DNA of 64,000 bases from assembly GCA_903938815.1 (NCBI GenBank), contig CAJAES010000080.1:55386-119385 (forward strand), given 5' to 3'. The notes under the pieces were generated by a model, which was not told the DNA's origin, did not search any database, and saw nothing but the letters and a program-made list of their open reading frames with translations. How positions within the stretch are numbered: the first letter of the stretch is position 1; each line of letters opens with the position of its first letter. Shown piece after piece: positions 1 to 8,045 of this stretch. The position numbers and the translations under genes were made by a program. Source of the stretch: an uncultured beta proteobacterium (lineage in GTDB: Bacteria; Pseudomonadota; Gammaproteobacteria; Burkholderiales; Burkholderiaceae_C).

Positions 1-1856
1 GCATCCCGGCCAGCGGCCCCGACGGCCAGGGGCAGGTGTCGCACTTCGACCTCGCCGGCGCGGCGCGGGTGGAGGTGTTGCGCGGGCCATTCACGGCGCT
101 GTACGGCAGCAGCTCGGGCGGCGTGATTTCCGTCGTCAGCGCCGCGCCCACGGAGCGCACGGTGGCGCTGTCGCTGGACGCCGGCAGCGCCGGGCTGCAG
201 CAGTGGGGTCTGAGCCTGGACGCGCCGCTGGGCGATGGCCTCAGCCTGCGGGCACGGGTCTCGAAACTGCAGGTGGACGGCTTTCGCCCGCAGAGCAGCG
301 CCGAACGCAGCCTGGGCAACTTCCGCCTCGGCTGGGACCGGGGCCCCGACCGCGTGGTGCTGGTGCTCAACGCGATCGATCAGCCGGCACTGGACCCGCT
401 GGGCCTGACGCGCGCGCAGTTCGAGGCCGACCCCGACCAGACCGCCGGCGTGGCCCTGCCGCAGGAGGCGCCGGGCCAGCCCGACCGCTTCAACACGCGC
501 AAGAACACCGCGCAGGAACAGGCCGGCCTGAGCTGGCGCCACCTTTTCGCCGATGGCGGCGCCCTGGCGCAGAGCCAGGTGTCCGTGTACGCCGGCAAGC
601 GATCCGTCACGCAGTGGCAATCCATTCCGGTGTCCAGCCAGTTCAACCCCGCCAACCCGGCGCAGACCGAGAAGCAGCCCGGCGGCGTGATCGATTTCGA
701 CCGCAGCTACCAGGGCGTGGACGCGCGACTGCTGTGGCGCTGGTCGCTCGGCAACGAGCGCAGCGTGCAGCTCGTGACGGGCGCTTCCGCCGAGACCTCG
801 CGCGAGGACCGTCGGGGCTTCGAGAACTTCATCGGCGAGCCGGCGGATCGCGTCCTGGGCGTCACCGGCCGCCTGCGCCGGGACGAGGACAACCGCGTCA
901 GCAGCCGCGACGTCTATGCGCAGGTGGAAGCCGAACTCTCCGCGCAGTGGGCGGCCACGCTGGGCCTGCGCAGCGGGCGCGTGTCCTACGAGTCCACGGA
1001 CCGCTACATCGTGGGCGGCAATCTCGACGACTCCGGCACGCTCAGCTACAGCTACACCAACCCGGTGGCCGCGCTGCAATGGCGGCCCAACGCGCAGCTC
1101 AACGTCTACCTGAGCGCCGGCCGCGGCTTCGAGACGCCCACGCTGAACGAACTCGCCTACCGCCCGGACGGTGCCGCGGGCTTCAACACCGACCTGAAGG
1201 CCCAGACCAGCCGCCAGGTGGAGCTGGGCGCGAAGTGGCGCCGGGCCGGCTTGTGGCTGGACGCCGCGCTGTTCGAGGCCCGGACGGACGACGAGATCGG
1301 GATCGCCACCAACCGCGGGGGCCGCAGCACCTTCCGCAACGTCGGCCGCACGCAGAGGCGCGGCGCCGAGCTGGCGCTGGCGGTCCCGCTGGGCGCCGAA
1401 TGGCGCGCCCGGCTCAGCGCCACCTGGCTGGACGCGACCTACACCGACGGCTTCGCGGTCTGCGCAGCCCTGCCCTGCCTGACGCCCACGCTGCCGGTGC
1501 CTGCGGGCAACCGCATCGCTGGCACGCTGCAGCGCAGCGGCTACGCCGAACTGGCGTGGACCCCGCTGCCGCGCCTGGAAGTGGCCGCCGAGGTGCGCGG
1601 CCAGGGCCGCCTGCCGGTGAACGACGTGAACAGCGACTTCGCCTCCGGCCACGGCCTGCTGGCGCTGCGCGCACGCTGGCAGGTCCAGTTGCCCGCTCAG
1701 GTGCCGGGCCGGCTCGACCTGCTGGCACGGGTCGAGAACCTGGCCGACCGAAGGGTGGTGGGCAGCGTGATCGTCAACGAGGGCAATGGCCGCTTCTTCG
1801 AGCCGGCCCCGGGGCGCGGCGCGCTGGTGTCGGCGCGGTACATCCTGCCGTTCTGA
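1..1856 (+). CDS. TonB-dependent outer-membrane receptor (5' partial)
   Basis: The reading frame is open from the window edge, so the N-terminus (signal peptide, TonB box, most of the plug) is missing. What remains starts in the end of the plug, with the typical VEVLRGPF..LYG..SGGVI segment. It continues as a beta-barrel with alternating aromatic strands and ends in a terminal Phe (ARYILPF), the signal for barrel insertion. Such proteins take up siderophores, cobalamin or other scarce ligands using TonB energy. The ligand cannot be told from this part. It is convergent with the end of the leftward phosphonate operon, 14 bases away. A GTG at 36 is in frame but is internal to the plug and is not the start. 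Confidence 0.93.
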   Translation, partial: IPASGPDGQGQVSHFDLAGAARVEVLRGPFTALYGSSSGGVISVVSAAPTERTVALSLDAGSAGLQQWGLSLDAPLGDGLSLRARVSKLQVDGFRPQSSAERSLGNFRLGWDRGPDRVVLVLNAIDQPALDPLGLTRAQFEADPDQTAGVALPQEAPGQPDRFNTRKNTAQEQAGLSWRHLFADGGALAQSQVSVYAGKRSVTQWQSIPVSSQFNPANPAQTEKQPGGVIDFDRSYQGVDARLLWRWSLGNERSVQLVTGASAETSREDRRGFENFIGEPADRVLGVTGRLRRDEDNRVSSRDVYAQVEAELSAQWAATLGLRSGRVSYESTDRYIVGGNLDDSGTLSYSYTNPVAALQWRPNAQLNVYLSAGRGFETPTLNELAYRPDGAAGFNTDLKAQTSRQVELGAKWRRAGLWLDAALFEARTDDEIGIATNRGGRSTFRNVGRTQRRGAELALAVPLGAEWRARLSATWLDATYTDGFAVCAALPCLTPTLPVPAGNRIAGTLQRSGYAELAWTPLPRLEVAAEVRGQGRLPVNDVNSDFASGHGLLALRARWQVQLPAQVPGRLDLLARVENLADRRVVGSVIVNEGNGRFFEPAPGRGALVSARYILPF

Positions 1857-1870
1857 GGCGCCGGCGGGCG

Positions 1871-2791
1871 CTACCCGGGCTGAACCCGGGGTGCCTGCGC
1901 ACCGGGCGTGAGCTCGGTGCCCGACAGCCCTTCCACCCAGCGCACCAGCTCGCTGACGCTGGCACCGGCCCCGGCCTCGTGGTCGGCCATGCGCCAGAGC
2001 TGCTGACCGAGGCCCGCCATGGGCATGGGCGTGCCGGTCTGCTGCGCGAGCTGCACCGCGATGCCGATGTCCTTGAGCATCAGCGCGAGCTTGAAGGGGT
2101 CGTCGAAGGCGCGGTTGAAGATGCGCTGGTGGAAGTGCGTCTGCGCCACCCACGAGCCGCCGGTGGACTGGTTGAGAACGTCCACCATCACGGCCGGGTC
2201 CAGCCCGTAGCGCTTGCCCGCCACCAGCCCCTCGGCGGTGGCCAGGAAGGTCATCGAGGTGATGCAGTTGTTGATGCACTTCATCGCATGGCCGCTGCCC
2301 AGGCCGCCCAGGTGGTGCACGCTGCGGCCCATCACGTCCAGCAGCGGGCGCACGCGCGCCACATCGGGCTCGCTGCCGCCCACCATGAAGACGAGTTCGG
2401 CGGCCTGCGCGCCCCAGGCGGCGCCCGAGACCGGCGCGTCCACCATCGTCGCGCCGCAGGCGGCAAGACCGGCGGCCGTCTGCTGCGTCAGCCAGGGCTC
2501 GGCGGAAGACGTGTCCAGCAGCAGCGCGCCCGGCCGCAGGCCCAGCATCAGGCCCTGCTCGCCCAACGCCACCTGCCGCACCACCTCGCCGTCGGGCAGC
2601 ATCGTGACGACGATCTCGCTGGCTGCGGCCACCTCGGCCGGCGTGCGCAGCGCCTGGCCGCCCAGCGCGGCCGCGAGCCGGGCCGCGACATCGGCATTCG
2701 CGTCCAGCAGGTGCAGCCGATGCCCGGCCTGGGCCAGGTGCGTGGCCATGGGCGCGCCCATGACGCCCAGGCCGATGAATCCGATGTTCAT
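1871..2791 (-). CDS. NAD(P)-dependent 3-hydroxyisobutyrate dehydrogenase-family oxidoreductase
   Basis: A 306-residue beta-hydroxyacid dehydrogenase. It has the N-terminal Rossmann fingerprint GFIGLGVMG (residues 4-12), the substrate-binding segment DAPVSGAAWGA, and the catalytic Lys in GHAMKCINN (GxxxKxxxN). Members reduce or oxidise 3-hydroxyisobutyrate, tartronate semialdehyde, 2-hydroxymethylglutarate, or short semialdehydes such as succinate semialdehyde and glyoxylate. It is the last gene of the leftward phosphonate operon, 25 bases after the PLP enzyme. It may therefore process an aldehyde or hydroxyacid released by that enzyme, which is inference. The exact substrate is unknown. Confidence 0.85.
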   Translation of the reverse strand: MNIGFIGLGVMGAPMATHLAQAGHRLHLLDANADVAARLAAALGGQALRTPAEVAAASEIVVTMLPDGEVVRQVALGEQGLMLGLRPGALLLDTSSAEPWLTQQTAAGLAACGATMVDAPVSGAAWGAQAAELVFMVGGSEPDVARVRPLLDVMGRSVHHLGGLGSGHAMKCINNCITSMTFLATAEGLVAGKRYGLDPAVMVDVLNQSTGGSWVAQTHFHQRIFNRAFDDPFKLALMLKDIGIAVQLAQQTGTPMPMAGLGQQLWRMADHEAGAGASVSELVRWVEGLSGTELTPGAQAPRVQPG

Positions 2792-2816
2792 GTCCGAAGC
2801 CCTTCAGCAGAACGCT

Positions 2817-3962
2817 TCACCAGCCGTTCACGCGCGCCCAGCGCGCCGTCACGTCGGTTCCGCCGTCCACCACGTGGTACTCGCCATGCCCCGCTGCCGT
2901 GAAGCACGAATGGTTGGGCAGGATGCGAAGGCGGCGCCCCACCGGGAACTGCGACAGGTCGATCGCCGAGCCCGAGTGGGTCGTGATGAGCGCGATCTCC
3001 TGGCTGGCGGACTTCACGTACAGGTCGGGGATCAGCGCGCCCTGCTCGTCGCAGACCAGGCCATAGCCGGCATCGAAGCCGGTGCCCTGCGTGGAGCGGT
3101 CCTTGGACAGCGCCAGCCCGCCGGCGTCGATGATGAGCCGGTTCTTCGAGGCCTGGCGGCCCGTGACGGTGGTCAGCACGCTGAGGGCCACGTCGTCGAT
3201 GGCGCAGGCGCCCAGGCCGGCCTGGAAGAGATCCTGGAAGGGGTAGACGCCGGCCCGGCTTTCGGTGATGCCCTCCATCGAGCGCGCGAAATAGGTGCCC
3301 GGGCTGGAGCCGTAGCTCACGGTGTCGCAGGGCAGGCCGTGCGAGTGCAGCAGCGCCTGCGCCTGCAGCCCCCCGACGCGGATGCGCTCGGCAAGCGCGC
3401 CGATGGCATCGGTATCGCGCGCCTCGTAGGAGGCGCCCGCGTAGATCATGATGCCGCGCAGCGCCAGGTGCGGCGATGCGTCGATGGCGCGCGCCATCGC
3501 CAGGAAGTCGGGGTCGCTGGCGGCGACACCCGAGCGGTGCTGGTCGACGTCCACGTCGATGACCAGCGGCAGCACGATGCCCTGCTCGCGCGCCTGGGCC
3601 TCGATCAGAGGCAACGCTTCCAGATCGTGCGCCACGCAGATGAGTTCCGTGCCCTGGCGCATGAGCGCGGCGATGCGCGGGATCTTGTCGGGCGCCAGCG
3701 GCACGGCATAGAACTGGTCCTGCAGCCCGTGGCCAGCAAAGTACTCGGCCTCGGCCAGCGTGGACACGGTGACGCCGCGCGCCTGGCGCTCGAGCAGCAG
3801 CCGCGCCACATCGATGCTCTTGGGCGTCTTGAGGTGCGGGCGCAGCATCACGCCCAGCTCGGCGGCGCGGTCGTGCATGCGCGCGATGTTGCGCAGCAGG
3901 CGGGGGCGGTCGAGGACGAGGCAGGGGGTGGGCAGGTCGTGCAGGGTGTCCATGCGAATCAT
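2817..3962 (-). CDS. DSD1 / D-threonine aldolase-family PLP enzyme
   Basis: A fold-type III PLP enzyme of 381 residues (alanine-racemase-like barrel plus C-terminal metal domain). The N-terminus DLPTPCLVLD and PHLKTPKS, the PLP-lysine region, are typical. Near the C-terminus PNHSCFTA gives a His-x-Cys metal site. In this family His-x-Cys is known from eukaryotic zinc D-serine dehydratase, while D-threonine aldolases use His-x-Asp, so beta-elimination of a hydroxy-amine may be its chemistry. Starts at 3962 (MIRMDT) or 3953 (MDTL) are both possible, and the longer open frame upstream is not typical of the family. It lies between the flavoprotein and the dehydrogenase in the phosphonate operon. 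The substrate is unproven. Confidence 0.85.
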   Translation of the reverse strand: MIRMDTLHDLPTPCLVLDRPRLLRNIARMHDRAAELGVMLRPHLKTPKSIDVARLLLERQARGVTVSTLAEAEYFAGHGLQDQFYAVPLAPDKIPRIAALMRQGTELICVAHDLEALPLIEAQAREQGIVLPLVIDVDVDQHRSGVAASDPDFLAMARAIDASPHLALRGIMIYAGASYEARDTDAIGALAERIRVGGLQAQALLHSHGLPCDTVSYGSSPGTYFARSMEGITESRAGVYPFQDLFQAGLGACAIDDVALSVLTTVTGRQASKNRLIIDAGGLALSKDRSTQGTGFDAGYGLVCDEQGALIPDLYVKSASQEIALITTHSGSAIDLSQFPVGRRLRILPNHSCFTAAGHGEYHVVDGGTDVTARWARVNGW

Positions 3963-4187
3963 TGGTTCCGGTCGAGGAACCGGATGATGGCAGGACTGTC
4001 CCGCGCCGACTACTTCGCGGCCTTGCCGGGCATGGTGAGCACTCAGCAGGACACCCACTTCCAGTCGATCCTCGGGGCCACCGTGCGCCCGGCGGGACCC
4101 TGGTGATGCCATGTCGCCCGTGCGCGGATTCATGCTGACGCCAGTCAACGCCGACGGGCCTGCGGCCACGCGGGCCGCCGGTCTTGC
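3963..4187 (-). other. gap inside the leftward operon with a possible decayed coding fragment
   Basis: This 225-base spacer is unusually long for the operon, whose other gaps are 25 bases or less. On the minus strand between about 4105 and 4006 one frame reads GRTVAPRIDWKWVS, then a stop, then VLTMPGKAAK and a second stop. That looks like the tail of a lost protein gene, but I cannot identify the family. No promoter was recognised. Confidence 0.25.
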
Positions 4188-6608
4188 TCAGGCCTCCCAG
4201 GCCGTGGCGGCCACGGCCCGGCCCCACAGGTCGAGCGTGACGGCCGTGCCCGCATGCGCCTGCTGCGCGGCGGCGCCGCGCACATAGCCCAGCGCAACGC
4301 AGACGCCGGCCTTCGGGCTCCATCCGGCCGAACTGAGCTCGCCCACCGGCTGCCCGTCGATGGACACGGCCTCGCCGCCCCAGACGTAGTCGCCCGGGTC
4401 TGCCAGCACGAAGCGCAGCAGCTTCTTGCGCAGCGGCTGACCCTGCGCGGCGAGCAGGGCCTCGCGGCCGATGAAGCCGGGCTTGTCCAGCCTCACGAAG
4501 GCGGCCATGCCGGCTTCGAAGGGGGTTTCGTCGGGCCCGAGCTCGGCGCCCCAGGCGCGGCGGCCGGCTTCGATGCGCAGCGCATCCAGCGCGAAGTAGC
4601 CGGCGTTGCACAGGCCCAGGTCGGCGCCGGCCGCCTGCAGTTCGGCATGCACGTGGCGCGCCATTTCAACCGGCACGTAGAGCTCGTAGCCCGGCCCGCC
4701 CACGTAGCTCATGCGCGCTGCGCGCACGCGCGCCAGGCCGAGATCGATCTCCTTCGTGTGCGCGAAGGGCAGGCCCTGCGGCGAGAGGTCGTCGGGGCTC
4801 ACACGCGACAGCAGCTCGCGCGCCCGAGGTCCCATCACCGACAGCACGCAGGTCATCGGGCTGACGTCGGTGAGCACCGCGTGGTCACTGTGGGCGATGT
4901 GGCGCTCGATCCAGTCGAAGTCGCGCACGGCCTGGGCCGAACCCGTGATGACGAGGAAGCGCTCGGCCGCGAGCCTCAGCACGGTGAGATCGCTCTCGAA
5001 GCCGCCACGCTCGTTGAGCATCGCGGTGTAGACCATGCGCCCGGGCGCGACATCGACCTGGTTGGCGCACAGGCGCTGCAGCACGGCCAGCGCGTCGTGC
5101 CCCTGCAGCATCAGCTTGGAAAACGAGGTCTGGTCGTACAGCGCCACGGCGTCACGCGTGGCGCGCTGCTCCTGGATCATCCAGTCGAGCCACCCGGGGC
5201 GCCCCAGCGTGTGCGCCGGGGTGGCCGCACCCGTCGGGCGGAAGTAGTTCGCGCGTTCCCAGCCGTTCTTGCTGCCGAACTCGGCCCCCTGCGCGGCCAG
5301 CGTGTCGTACAGCGGCGAGGTGCGCAGCGGGCGTGCGCTCTGCAGTTCCTGGCGCGGCCAGCGCATGGCGTAGTGCAGGCCCAGCGTTTCGGCGGTGCGC
5401 CGGGCCAGCGCGCGTCGGTTGCCGGTGAAGGCGCCGAAGCGGCGGATGTCCACCTCCCACAGGTCCTGCGGCGCCTCGCCGCCGACCACCCACTGCGCGA
5501 TCAGGCGCCCTGCGCCGCCGGAGTTCGCGATGCCCGCCGAGTTGAAGCCCGCGCAGACGAAGTAGCCGCGCAGGCCCGGGGCCTCGCCGAGGATGAAGTT
5601 GCCGTCGGGCGTGAAGCTCTCGGGGCCGTTGAGCAGCATCTTGACGGGCGCCGTCTCCAGGCAGGGCGTGCGGTGGATGGCGTTGCGCATCAGCGGCTCG
5701 AACTGGTCCCAGTCCTCGCCGAGCAGCTGGAACTGGAAGTCCGCCGGGATCGGGTCGACCGACCAGGGCTTGGCCTCCATCTCGAAGCCGCCCATCACCA
5801 GGCCGCCCACTTCTTCCTTGTAGTAGATGAGGCCGTCGGGGTCGCGCATCACGGGCAGCATGGGGTGCACGCCCTCGATGCGGTCGGTGACGATGTAGAA
5901 GTGCTCGGCCGAATACAGCGGCACGTTCACGCCCGCCAGCGCGCCGAACTGCCGCGCCCACTGACCGGCGCAGTTGACCAGCGTCTCGCAGCGCACCTCG
6001 CCGGGCTCGCCGTCCTGCAACGTGCGCACGCCGGCCACGCGGGGGCCCGACGGGCCGTCCTCGACGATCACGCCCGTGACCTGCACGCCCTCCACCAGGC
6101 GTGCGCCGCGGTTGCGTGCGCCCTTGGCGAGCGACATGGTCAGGTCGGTCGGGTTGGCCTTGCCGTCGCCCGGAATCCACAGCGCGCCCTGCAGGTCGTC
6201 GGTGCGCATCAGCGGGAACTTCTCGCCCGCCTCGCGCGGCGAGATCGTCTGAACCTCGATGCCGAAACCGCGCGCCAGTGCCGCCTGCTTCTGCAGCAGC
6301 ATCCAGCGCTCGGGCGTGCGCGCCACGTTCAGGCTGCCGCAGGCCTTCCAGCCGGTGGCCAGGCCCGTTTCGGCCTCGAGCCGGCTGTACAGCTCGATGC
6401 CGTAGCGGCTCATGGCCGTCATGCTGCGGTTGGGCCGCATCTGGCCCACCAGGCCGGCGGCATGCCAGGTGGTGCCGCTGGTCAGCCGGCCCTGCTCGAG
6501 CAGCAGCACCCCGGTCTGGCCGAGCTGCGTGAGGTGATAGGCCGTCGAGCAGCCGGCGATACCGCCGCCGACGATGAGGGTCTGGACATGACTGGGCAAG
6601 GCGGGCAT
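4188..6608 (-). CDS. dimethylglycine/sarcosine dehydrogenase-type FAD oxidoreductase with GcvT domain
   Basis: An 806-residue protein. Residues 1 to about 370 are a DAO-type FAD domain with GGGIAG at 14-19 and TTWHAAG around 46-52, whose His49 matches the covalent-FAD histidine of dimethylglycine and sarcosine dehydrogenases. An FAO_M linker and then GcvT and GcvT C-terminal domains follow to the end. Such enzymes oxidise N-methyl groups and pass the C1 unit to tetrahydrofolate as methylene-THF. The start at 6608 has GGAG nine bases upstream. Its place within the phosphonate operon suggests an N-methylated aminophosphonate as substrate (inference). Ordinary sarcosine or dimethylglycine is the alternative. 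Confidence 0.9.
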   Translation of the reverse strand: MPALPSHVQTLIVGGGIAGCSTAYHLTQLGQTGVLLLEQGRLTSGTTWHAAGLVGQMRPNRSMTAMSRYGIELYSRLEAETGLATGWKACGSLNVARTPERWMLLQKQAALARGFGIEVQTISPREAGEKFPLMRTDDLQGALWIPGDGKANPTDLTMSLAKGARNRGARLVEGVQVTGVIVEDGPSGPRVAGVRTLQDGEPGEVRCETLVNCAGQWARQFGALAGVNVPLYSAEHFYIVTDRIEGVHPMLPVMRDPDGLIYYKEEVGGLVMGGFEMEAKPWSVDPIPADFQFQLLGEDWDQFEPLMRNAIHRTPCLETAPVKMLLNGPESFTPDGNFILGEAPGLRGYFVCAGFNSAGIANSGGAGRLIAQWVVGGEAPQDLWEVDIRRFGAFTGNRRALARRTAETLGLHYAMRWPRQELQSARPLRTSPLYDTLAAQGAEFGSKNGWERANYFRPTGAATPAHTLGRPGWLDWMIQEQRATRDAVALYDQTSFSKLMLQGHDALAVLQRLCANQVDVAPGRMVYTAMLNERGGFESDLTVLRLAAERFLVITGSAQAVRDFDWIERHIAHSDHAVLTDVSPMTCVLSVMGPRARELLSRVSPDDLSPQGLPFAHTKEIDLGLARVRAARMSYVGGPGYELYVPVEMARHVHAELQAAGADLGLCNAGYFALDALRIEAGRRAWGAELGPDETPFEAGMAAFVRLDKPGFIGREALLAAQGQPLRKKLLRFVLADPGDYVWGGEAVSIDGQPVGELSSAGWSPKAGVCVALGYVRGAAAQQAHAGTAVTLDLWGRAVAATAWEA

Positions 6609-6622
6609 GGGGAACTCCGGTT

Positions 6623-7498
6623 TCAACCGAGGCGCAAGGCCATCACCCCGGCGACGATGACGGCCGTGCCGATGGCGCGCTGCAGGCCGAACTTCTCCTT
6701 CAGCAGCAGCGTGCCGAGGATCGCGGCGAACAGCACCGAGGTCTCGCGCAGGGCCGCAACGCTGGCGACGGGCGCGCGCGTCATGGCCCACAGCGCGATG
6801 GCGTAGGAACCGATGGAAGCGCTGCCGCCCAGCGCCGCCAGCGGCCAGCGCTGCCGGGCGTAGGCCAGGATGTGCGCCCTGCCCTGCGGGCCCCGGCGCA
6901 GCCACACCAGCAGCGGGTAGGCGATGCCGTCCAGCACGAAGAGCAGCATCACGTAGCGCAGGGCGCTGCCGCCAGCCGCCACCTCGGCGCGCACGCCGAT
7001 GCCGTCGACCACGGTGTACACGGCAATGATGCCGGCGTTGGCGAAGGCGAACATCAGCGCCTTGCGGTGGTGCAGCGCCTGCCCCGGGTGGGCCAGCCCC
7101 ACCAGGGCCACGCCGCAGGTGATGCCGATGACGCCCGCCCAGGCCGCGGCGCTCGGCGATTCGCCGATGAAGCTGCCGCTGCCCAGCGCCACCAGCAGCG
7201 GCGCGAAGCCGCGCATGATGGGGTACGTGAGGCCAAGCTCGCCGTGCTGATAGGCCCCGACCAGCGCGATGTAGTAGCCGATGTGGATGAAGAGCGAGGC
7301 CGCGATGAACGGCAGGCCGGCCGGGCCCGGCAGACCGACGATGGCCAGCAGCGGCAGCGCCACGACGGCGCCGAGCACGTGCACGAGCGCGGTGTCCAGC
7401 GCCTTGTCGCCGCTGCTCTTGACCAGCGCGTTCCAGCCGGCGTGCAGCAGCGCGCCCACCAGCACCGCCGCCACCACGGGCCAGGTGAGTTCTAGCAA
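6623..7498 (-). CDS. DMT-superfamily (EamA) permease
   Basis: About 291 residues with ten hydrophobic helices and two EamA repeats. The C-terminal helix pair ALRETSVLFAAILGTLLLKEKF is characteristic. There is no ATG near the N-terminus. The likely start is TTG at 7498, which overlaps the stop of the upstream HD-oxygenase gene by 7 bases, so translational coupling is likely. DMT proteins move amino acids, amines and other small metabolites across the inner membrane. In this operon it could export an amine or amino-acid product, or import a phosphonate. This is inferred from position only. Confidence 0.85.
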   Translation of the reverse strand: MLELTWPVVAAVLVGALLHAGWNALVKSSGDKALDTALVHVLGAVVALPLLAIVGLPGPAGLPFIAASLFIHIGYYIALVGAYQHGELGLTYPIMRGFAPLLVALGSGSFIGESPSAAAWAGVIGITCGVALVGLAHPGQALHHRKALMFAFANAGIIAVYTVVDGIGVRAEVAAGGSALRYVMLLFVLDGIAYPLLVWLRRGPQGRAHILAYARQRWPLAALGGSASIGSYAIALWAMTRAPVASVAALRETSVLFAAILGTLLLKEKFGLQRAIGTAVIVAGVMALRLG

Positions 7499-8037
7499 AG
7501 CGCGCAGCGCCGCGCGCGCTCGATGAAGTGCGCCAGCGGCGGGGTGCTCATCGAAGGCGACTTCGCGATGTCGTCCCACACGCGCACGCGCACGGCGTCC
7601 GCGGCGCCGGGCTTCGCGATGAAGGCCTCGGCCTGCGCGGCGTCGAACACACCGCCCTGCAGCGCCAGGCTGCGCACCGAATCGGCCGACAGCGCTTCCA
7701 GGTAGCCCGGGCGCGTGGCGCACAGGTAGCGCTTGGCGTCCACGTGGTTCTGCACCGCACCCAGCACGCGGGCCGGGAACAGCGGCCGCAGGAAGGGCAC
7801 GGCGATGTACTGGTGCAGGTCATCCACACCGCGCAGGGTGGGCGTCTCGCCCAGGTCCTGCACCAGGTGGCCGAGGTCGTGCAGCAGCGCGGCGGTGACG
7901 AGTTCGTCGTCGGCGCCCTCGCCTTCGGCCAGCGTCGCGGCCTGCAGCGCGTGCTGAAGCTGCGTCACCGGCTCACCGCTGTATTGCGCCTGGCCCTGGT
8001 TCAGGAGGAGGGTTTCGATGTCGTCGAGGCTGAGCAT
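7492..8037 (-). CDS. phnZ: PhnZ-type HD-domain diiron oxygenase (phosphonate degradation)
   Basis: A 181-residue HD-domain protein matching the phosphonate-operon HD family. PhnZ cleaves (R)-1-hydroxy-2-aminoethylphosphonate with O2 into glycine and phosphate using a mixed-valent diiron site. Candidate ligands are His29, His53, Asp54, His75, His98 and Asp155/156. Tyr19 and Glu22 lie 10 and 7 residues before the first His, exactly like the substrate-gating Tyr and Glu of PhnZ, and Lys102 follows His98 by four as in PhnZ. The gene sits between the Na/Pi gene and the EamA gene. No PhnY*-type hydroxylase that would make its substrate is present in the window. Confidence 0.82.
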   Translation of the reverse strand: MLSLDDIETLLLNQGQAQYSGEPVTQLQHALQAATLAEGEGADDELVTAALLHDLGHLVQDLGETPTLRGVDDLHQYIAVPFLRPLFPARVLGAVQNHVDAKRYLCATRPGYLEALSADSVRSLALQGGVFDAAQAEAFIAKPGAADAVRVRVWDDIAKSPSMSTPPLAHFIERARRCALC

Positions 8038-8045
8038 GGTGGTTT

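Noticed and set aside
1874..1890. CCCGGG-CTGAA-CCCGGG hairpin as a shared terminator between the receptor and the operon end
   Set aside because: There is no T-run on either strand and it lies inside the last codons of the dehydrogenase gene, so a terminator role is unsupported.
203..2902. Very long open frame on the plus strand (899 residues) across the receptor and dehydrogenase
   Set aside because: Its product is a low-complexity Arg/Gly/Pro/Ala chain typical of a shadow frame in GC-rich DNA, and it spans two genes with clear domains in other frames.
4254..6806. 850-residue open frame opposite the flavoprotein gene
   Set aside because: It is antisense to a gene with clear FAD and GcvT domains, is rich in His/Arg/Ala, and has no recognisable motif.
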